Source: Coptis chinensis (taxonomy: Eukaryota > Streptophyta > Magnoliopsida > Ranunculales > Ranunculaceae). Taken from it: DNA of 64,000 nt. How positions within the stretch are numbered: position 1 is the stretch's first letter; every line of letters begins with the position of its first letter. Below the pieces are notes generated by a model, which ran no database searches, was not told the DNA's origin, and saw nothing but the letters and a program-made list of their open reading frames with translations. The stretch is from contig CM027377.1 in NCBI GenBank assembly GCA_015680905.1, forward strand, positions 37,410,501 through 37,474,500. Direction: 5' to 3'. Below are positions 57,840-64,000 of this stretch, piece after piece. The translations under genes and the position numbers were made by a program.

Positions 57840-59738
57840 TTACAGCTTTGTGAGATCAGTGTCCCTCACAAAGAGCCCATGGAAGCCGTAAGGTACCCGC
57901 CGGGGAAGCTTGACTGATGCTACAATGTCTAGAGTTGGTGATTGAGCATCCATCACCAAGAACCTAGACTCCCCTGAATTCTCATCATGCACATACGTTA
58001 CCAAGTACCCGTCGTCCTCTTCCAATTCGTCGGTATTCTGTTGGTCCTTTGTTTTAGGTACAAAGAATGGCTCCCCTCCGTAGCACCCATTACCGAACAT
58101 TCTACAACCTACTTCCCTTCCTCCTCTGATTGACCAATCTAACTTCACTACCCCTGATATTTTTGGCATTGGGTCTCCCACCGCAAGGTAACCATACTTA
58201 TTCTTCCTACCCATGAAGGCCGGGTTGATAACACCAAAATCAAGATTCTTGGTGGATATTGGAGATCTCGTTATCATCCCAGTCTTAAGGTTTATCCTTA
58301 CTTTCTCAACCGACGCATGGATCAGCTCCATCCTCTCTAAGGTGTGCTCTACAGAGAGTATGTTTGGTGCTACAAGCACTATACTATCCTCTTCGTCCCA
58401 GGCATTAATGGCATGGATGATGTTGAATCCTGGCACGTCAAACCATTTCATTTCTGACTCATCGCTTGCGTATCTTGGGATCACACCTATCCTTGGTACC
58501 TTCTTTTTGTCTGCTCCGACCACTGATCCACTACCTCCTAATAGCTCCAATGGATTGGTAGTCATACCTATTTGTATATCTGCGAAAATTGCATGCTTTT
58601 TTGTGATCGCAAAATCATGGATAAATGCTGGGCTTGTCAAGGTGTATATGGGAACGTCTGGCTGCTTTGATCCATTTTCATCAATTCGAAAATAGGTAAG
58701 AAAGGGAGGCATCGGGCTATACCGGAATGCAAAAGTCTCGCCTGTCTGTGCATCTATTTTAGGGTGAGCCGTCATGCTGCTCATGGAAGAGACTTCGCCG
58801 CCAAAATTATGGCGTCTAATTGTCACTATATCGCCATCTGAAGTGACTCGAATTTGATAAGGGAGGTCAGACTCTCCTAAGGCAAAGAGTTTGTCACCAA
58901 TGAAAGCAAGACTTGTGTTGGCTAGACCAATGCCATTGGTTAAATTGAATTGGCCAGACAAGACTCTTGCAGCTGAGAGAGCTCCGCGTGCAGCCATGGC
59001 AGGGAGGCCATTGAATCCAGAGAATACATTTGGAAAAACCGGAGAGCCAGTTTCAGTCTCGATTTTGTATTTATAGGTCTCAACGTAGCGGCTGCAGAGA
59101 GTGGCACGCCCATTTGATATCCTGATGGAGTGCAGCATGCCATCACCATCAAATAGGTGATATGGTCCTTTAGGGAGGTACTGCGGATTCGGTCCATTTC
59201 GGATGTAGGCACCGTCTAGGCACGATGGCAGAGTACCCTCAATCAAGGGACAATCTGTAGGAGGAAGCTCCTCGACGGGAGCAAAGTTGTTTGAGAGTAC
59301 ATGCTTTGGATCGACGGAGGGACGAAGAGGAGGGTCGATAAAGTTGTTCACAATGTCATCCAATGCGCTAAATAACATGGACGTGGTGCTTGTTTGCAGT
59401 GGTGCTGTCCGACGACTCTTCTTAGAATGTTGTGATCGTGCTGGTGCCTTCGTGGACGTTTTTGTTACTGTTGCGGCACTAGGACTACGTCTACCTATGA
59501 CTGTTTGTTGATGCAGTGCTGATGTTGGCTCATTAGTAAGAGTGGTCGAACTTGATTCAGGGTCTTCTTGGGGTTTGTCTTGCTGAATAACAAGAGCGGA
59601 GGAGATGTGGAAGGAAGGGGTAGTAGTGATGTACTTGTGAGGTAGAGAAGGAGATGTTGTATTGAACTTAGATGAAGATCGGATGCATTTTGGGTGGCGG
59701 AATGCGTTTGTGAGAAGGGAAGAGGACATGGCGTCCAT
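57840..59738 (-). CDS. CCD4: Carotenoid cleavage dioxygenase 4 (CCD4), intact single exon
   Basis: A 632-aa protein with no interruption. The N-terminus (about 1-120) is Ser/Thr/Lys/Arg-rich, as for a plastid transit peptide. The seven-bladed propeller starts near EGTLPSCLDGAYIRNGPNPQ (167-186), with HLFDGDGMLHS (194-204). The four Fe(II)-binding histidines are His325 (MTAHPK), His374 (FIHDFA), His442 (IIHAIN) and His620 (GFHGLF). Other family motifs are FGVINPAFMGRKNKYGY and GEPFFVP. CCD4 enzymes sit in plastoglobules and cleave carotenoids at the 9,10 or 9',10' bond (7,8 in some citrus types) to apocarotenoids such as beta-ionone; they control petal, fruit or tuber colour in several species. 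The chosen Met is the first of the frame; a second Met is at residue 4. A decayed relative lies at 28188-28965. Assignment to CCD4 is firm; substrate specificity is not readable. Confidence 0.97.
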   Translation of the reverse strand: MDAMSSSLLTNAFRHPKCIRSSSKFNTTSPSLPHKYITTTPSFHISSALVIQQDKPQEDPESSSTTLTNEPTSALHQQTVIGRRSPSAATVTKTSTKAPARSQHSKKSRRTAPLQTSTTSMLFSALDDIVNNFIDPPLRPSVDPKHVLSNNFAPVEELPPTDCPLIEGTLPSCLDGAYIRNGPNPQYLPKGPYHLFDGDGMLHSIRISNGRATLCSRYVETYKYKIETETGSPVFPNVFSGFNGLPAMAARGALSAARVLSGQFNLTNGIGLANTSLAFIGDKLFALGESDLPYQIRVTSDGDIVTIRRHNFGGEVSSMSSMTAHPKIDAQTGETFAFRYSPMPPFLTYFRIDENGSKQPDVPIYTLTSPAFIHDFAITKKHAIFADIQIGMTTNPLELLGGSGSVVGADKKKVPRIGVIPRYASDESEMKWFDVPGFNIIHAINAWDEEDSIVLVAPNILSVEHTLERMELIHASVEKVRINLKTGMITRSPISTKNLDFGVINPAFMGRKNKYGYLAVGDPMPKISGVVKLDWSIRGGREVGCRMFGNGCYGGEPFFVPKTKDQQNTDELEEDDGYLVTYVHDENSGESRFLVMDAQSPTLDIVASVKLPRRVPYGFHGLFVRDTDLTKL

Positions 59739-59888
59739 TATTGTTACTAGTGGACTAGTGGTAGGACCTAATTAAAGCATTCTTCGAAAGCAGGGAACCT
59801 AGATCCAATTTAACTCCGCCCACACACCTGGCTGGGCAACTATGCTTCTTCAGATGGAAATATGAATTGGTTTGGAACAGATGATAGT

Positions 59889-59896
59889 TATTTATA
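59889..59896 (-). promoter_or_regulatory. TATA box of CCD4
   Basis: TATAAATA on the minus strand, about 150 bp upstream of the ATG, leaves a 5' UTR of roughly 110-120 nt. Confidence 0.55.
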
Positions 59897-60891
59897 AAAA
59901 ATCTGGATGGATGCGTGAGATGAAGTTAAAAGAGTTTAATATACAATGTGAAATCCTTTTCACCTCTTTGCTAAAGGGAAGAGAGGCAGACAAAAATGTC
60001 AAAATAAAATTTAAACTAAAGCAACAGAAAAAGAAAAATCATACAGTTAACACTTCGCCAAAAGTGCAAAAATGCTAATAATAAACGTACTTTTGAAACA
60101 GTTTCTAATCACCGTCAATTAAATAAACACGGTGTGCCTATGTGGCTGTTAAGATCATCCACCAACCTTTCCTGCTAATGTGTGATTTTTTGTGCCTATG
60201 TGGTAGTTTATATTTTGTGATTTTTCTTTTTCTTTTTATAGCTAAGGTGAGCAGTTGTATTATAAAGAAAAGAAGAAAAGAAAAGGTTACAAAGAGATGT
60301 AGTGGCCCTTGAGAAGGATCAATACAAAACCGTTGCTTGCTGTTACATGGCAAAATTTTGATATTTAGGGAGGTTGATCATTTAGCCCAAAATATGGCTA
60401 TTGCGAAAAATTCACATTTTGGTTTACCAAAGCCACATTTCTGATCTTTGTGTAGTCGAGTTTCTGCACAATCTCTTCAAATATTTTTGGTTATGTGGAT
60501 ATCACGATCTTAACAAGAAGAAATCATCATTCAAAAAAGAAATAGATATTTACAGAAAATGTTTTATAAGAATTAATGAAATAAATATATGAATTGAAAT
60601 TTCGCGTGGGTGTGTCGAGCTGATTATTCCTACAAATTTAAAGGTGGCCACTTCTTCATGGATTTTATGAAAGTGTCACGAGCAAGGGACCATTTGGAAA
60701 ATGGATAAGTTGTACATATGGCAATTTGGCATGGCAGCATTTAAATCCTATTAAGCAAGCAACAAAAATCTACTTTGCAACTTGCAAGTTAATACTTTGT
60801 AGACAGTGTACCAAATTCAATTTCTATAGTTTATCTCGTCCCAATGATGACTGGAGTCATGTGAACATGAATGGCAGCACGTCTCCGTGAA

Positions 60892-60953
<62 letters not shown>

Positions 60954-61083
60954 GCAAATCTGTTTTTAAATGAGATCGGTAACTTTTTGATGCTGGCAAG
61001 ATTCGAGTTCCAGACTTCTAGTATCATCACCCAAAAATTTTACAGACTTTGCTAATAAGCTATCTTCATACTTTAAAGAGCGG
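59897..61083. other. CCD4 upstream region
   Basis: No gene recognised. It should contain the CCD4 promoter. An AT microsatellite is near its left-hand limit at 60.9 kb. Confidence 0.5.
60896..60949. repeat. (AT)27 microsatellite
   Basis: An uninterrupted AT dinucleotide run of 54 bp, about 1.2 kb upstream of the CCD4 start. Confidence 0.95.
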
Positions 61084-62315
61084 CAGTGGCGGAGCCAGGA
61101 AATTGGGTGAGGGTGAGCCACAACTAGTCACTATATAAAAACTAAAATAAGATAACACCCAATTTGTCGAATTTTTGTTTTCCCTTGCATATTTTTTACA
61201 AAGTAAAAAAAAAAAAAAGCACAATTCGAATCCCATCACAAAAGATATGTAAATTTTGGAATTACAAAAGACTACATTGCTTAATAGATCGATTTAGGAG
61301 AAAAAAAAAAATTACACGGATATTTAGCTTTAGAAAATTAGGAACTTAAGAAGAAAGTGCCTACAAATATATGCTTCTTACAAATATATATGCTTATGGA
61401 AACCACTTTAAAATTCCACAAATAAAAAAAACAATGAATTCTTTAGAACTGTAAGGAAAATAGTCCAAAAGGCATTGGGAAAAAAAAAAACATAGGCTAA
61501 TAAAAATATTATACAATGTTTAGACATTTTTTTTTTGGCTAAAGGGTAATTAATATTAATAACAAAAAATGGTGTTACAGACTTACAAAGCGTTTACAAA
61601 TTCTGGATTGGGAACATAATTCTCATGTTTACGCTTTCTCAAAAATCTATAGTGGGTAAGCAAAATTTGGATTTTCAAACTAGCTTGTTGCGCCAACATG
61701 GTTTATGATCCCACCATTGTTTTAAACTATACATGTTTAGACACCAGTATATTTTTTTTGTGGTCACTTTAGCATTTATTTTAATTGTTTTCGTTTTCGT
61801 TTTCATTTAATCCCAAAATTCCAATCAATGCTTTAAGTAGATTCAAAAGTAAATTTACTACAATTTTATGCAACAAATTAAAATTGTAATGGACTCAAAA
61901 TCGATGGATTGAATTCATTACGTACAAAATTGAATTATAACTAATAAAATTTATTATAAAAAAACTAAAAAATAAAGAGTTTGGGGAATTAAGGTTTAGA
62001 AAACATACCAATAAACATACATACATATAATTATTGGGACTGAGATTTGAAAATGTTATTACTTTTTTTTTCTTTTCATCTTTTTGTTTTTCCAAACGAG
62101 GAAAAACACTGCCAAAAGTGTTGTTTACCAAAATACATAAAATTAGAAATGGAGAGCTTTCTTATGTTAGTTAGGGGAAGGGGGTTTTTATTTTTGGTCA
62201 GTTACAGTGAGGGTTTAGTAACAAAATCATTTTCATATATATAGTAGTCATTTTTTTTTGGAAGAAATTGAGGGTGAGCCAGGGCGTACCCTGGCCCCCC
62301 CTGGCTCCGCCACTG
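61084..62315. mobile_element. Non-autonomous hAT-type element (1232 bp)
   Basis: Terminal inverted repeats CAGTGGCGGAGCCAGG / CCTGGCTCCGCCACTG and a perfect 8-bp target duplication AAGAGCGG (61076-61083 and 62316-62323). The subterminal motif AGGGTGAGCC occurs at both ends. No transposase frame. Such CAGTGGCGGAGCCAGG ends are abundant in plant genomes. Confidence 0.9.
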
Positions 62316-62323
62316 AAGAGCGG

Positions 62324-64000
62324 CATGAATGCTACGTTATCCGACTTCCACCGGCATGGATTGCTACCGGATCCATACAGGATCCGACCACTCGGTGGTC
62401 TGTATATTTTACAGCTATTTGCGTACAGTAGTTTAAAATCTCGTAGCAACAATTGTCCCTTGAAGTCTTAGTATACATTAATATCCCGTGCTACAAAACA
62501 GAAAGTAACTCATGGTTGTTAGTTAGTGCCCACTTATATAATTTTAAATCATGCAGCAAAATGTCAATGAGAAAACAAACTATGTCTTTGTTGCGTGTGC
62601 GAGATGGAAATATGGAATGGCTATATAGATAGATATATATATATATATATATACAAGCTAAGTGTTTTCCTTTTCTTTTCAAAGTATGGTTGGTATATGG
62701 ATTTGATATTTTCATCCATAAAATTTATAGATAATTTGGAAATCATTGTTTGCCTTCGATCCTATTTGTCCAATGTTTATGTACTACAAGACATCACCGT
62801 CAATATTTCCGTGTATAGTTAATTACTAGCAGCTAACTCTGTCCATTTTTTAGTTCTAGCCTCCTTTTTTTCAGCTACGAAGTCACTTGGTAGAATACTG
62901 TCATTACCTGAAGTTAATGTCTATATCAATTTGTGGGTCAGGTACCAAAAATAATACGATCTTTGATGGTTCTGCCGCAAACAAGGAATTGATGGATCAT
63001 GTATATATGGTTATAATTTAATTGTTATCAATCTTTTGGATAACCAGTTAATGGTTATTTCTTCTTTCAATAATTGTTATGGATACGGTTTTGTAATGTG
63101 CAAGAAGAAGAAGAAGCAGGCTTAAGCAGATATACAAATCAATTTACTGGTTGAAATAAAGGGAAGTTGAGTTGGTGCCAAAAATTAAAAACAAAGGCTA
63201 TATAGGGGTGTGCCAATTTTAGTGAAAATAAAATAAAATACTAGGGGTGTACAAAAAACCGGCTGAACGGACTAAACCGACACGAACTTAACCGGGCAGT
63301 TTTGGTTCGGTTTATATATAATAACCGGTTCAGTTCGGTTTGAAAAGATGAGTAACTAACTGGGTCTGTTTAGATTTCGGTTTCCAAAATTTATAACCCG
63401 TAATATCCGACCCGAACTGCTACTTATGGTTTGATAAATACTTTTAAAGTTTTTGACCATTAGATGCTAATAATTCACCTTAGCCGTTAGATCTTAGAAT
63501 AAAACATAACGAAACTTTACATTCTCATGTTCTTATTCCTAGCCGACACCACTACTCTTTCATCCCAACTCTTGTTATTAGCAATTCGTCGAATTATTCG
63601 CGAATCGAATCTTTGAAGGGCCATACGTTTCGTTGGTTGTTAAAATAAATAAATAAATTGAATGAAAATTATATTTTGTTTTGTTATTTTTTATGTACTT
63701 TATATCCCCCACTCTTACTTCCTTAGTAATAAATTAATCCAAAAGCTTTACTCTCATACTTTTTGGACAATATTTAAATTGTCATGCCACGGTGTGTGTA
63801 TTTTAAAGTTTGAAATGTAATTTTGTGGAATCCACGAGCAAGTAAATGAAGGTACTTATGTGGACAGTTCAATTGGTTTCAATGTTTCGTAACTAAATTG
63901 CTTGGATATATATGTTTGTTATGTTGTAGAAAATGACAACTATTATTAATACTAGCAATAATGCATGTGCTCTGCACGTGAATGCCAAAGGAATAAAACT
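62324..64000. other. Intergenic, right edge of window
   Basis: No coding sequence recognised. There is an AT repeat at about 62634-62653. At 63243 a sequence starting AGGGGTGTACAAAAAACCGG looks like one end of a common plant MITE with several AACCGG/CCGGTT repeats, but its second terminus was not identified. Confidence 0.45.

Noticed and set aside
58213-58695. 160-aa plus-strand frame
   Set aside because: It is antisense to the intact CCD4 and mirrors its codon usage.
63243-63420. Complete MITE with AACCGG repeats
   Set aside because: Only one plausible terminus was seen and no target duplication, so it is mentioned only under the right-edge region.
1-64000. CRISPR arrays, bacterial operons, rRNA or tRNA genes
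   Set aside because: Repeats present are LTRs, MITEs and tandem duplications without spaced-repeat structure; no tRNA or rRNA sequence was recognised (only the SINE B-box-like motif and retrotransposon primer sites).

Overview
This is a nuclear plant DNA window, almost certainly from a eudicot and perhaps an asterid. The evidence is a plastid-targeted carotenoid cleavage dioxygenase 4 (CCD4), a JMJD7/JMJ32-type JmjC gene with GT-AG introns, captured pieces of the plant genes DEG8 and CRWN1, and dense Ty1-copia, Ty3-gypsy, CACTA and hAT elements in AT-rich DNA. Only two genes look intact: the JmjC gene (+ strand, 4 exons, 21783-26666) and CCD4 (- strand, single exon, 57840-59738).

Layout. 1-10.5 kb is AT-rich DNA with no recognisable intact gene, but it holds three consecutive exon remnants of a HECT ubiquitin ligase (UPL6/UPL7-like, 8460-9012, - strand) carrying a nonsense codon and a lost splice donor. 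10.5-21.3 kb is one Tekay-like chromovirus (Ty3-gypsy) with about 3-kb LTRs, a 5-bp target duplication (CCAAT) and a frame-shifted internal region; it sits about 0.5 kb upstream of the JmjC start codon. The 3.65-kb third intron of the JmjC gene carries a PIF/Harbinger-type MITE, a LINE tail and a TRIM-like element. 27.8-29 kb holds a SINE with its target duplication and a 3' fragment of a second CCD4 gene split by a hAT-type MITE.

29.4-49.9 kb is a four-level nest. Copia A (its core inverted relative to its two ends) is interrupted by copia B (32405-49235). B contains copia C (36801-47978). C has a CACTA transposon D (42276-47925) in its 3' LTR. Each insertion is dated by its own target duplication: CTACC/CTACG, ATCAT and AGT. 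D carries exons of the chloroplast protease gene DEG8 joined to exons of the nuclear lamina-like gene CRWN1/NMCP1, a gene-capturing CACTA.

49.9-54.4 kb is bounded by about 480-bp inverted repeats that enclose a gypsy gag fragment, a probable LTR and an unrecognised 230-aa reading frame. 54.4-57.8 kb contains short tandem duplications. 59.7-64 kb is intergenic, with a 1.2-kb non-autonomous hAT element (8-bp target duplication) and simple repeats.

There is no operon-like cooperation between the genes. The logic of the window is TE accretion between two genes, plus a CCD4 duplication of which one copy decayed. All calls come from reading the sequence by eye; no database search was run.
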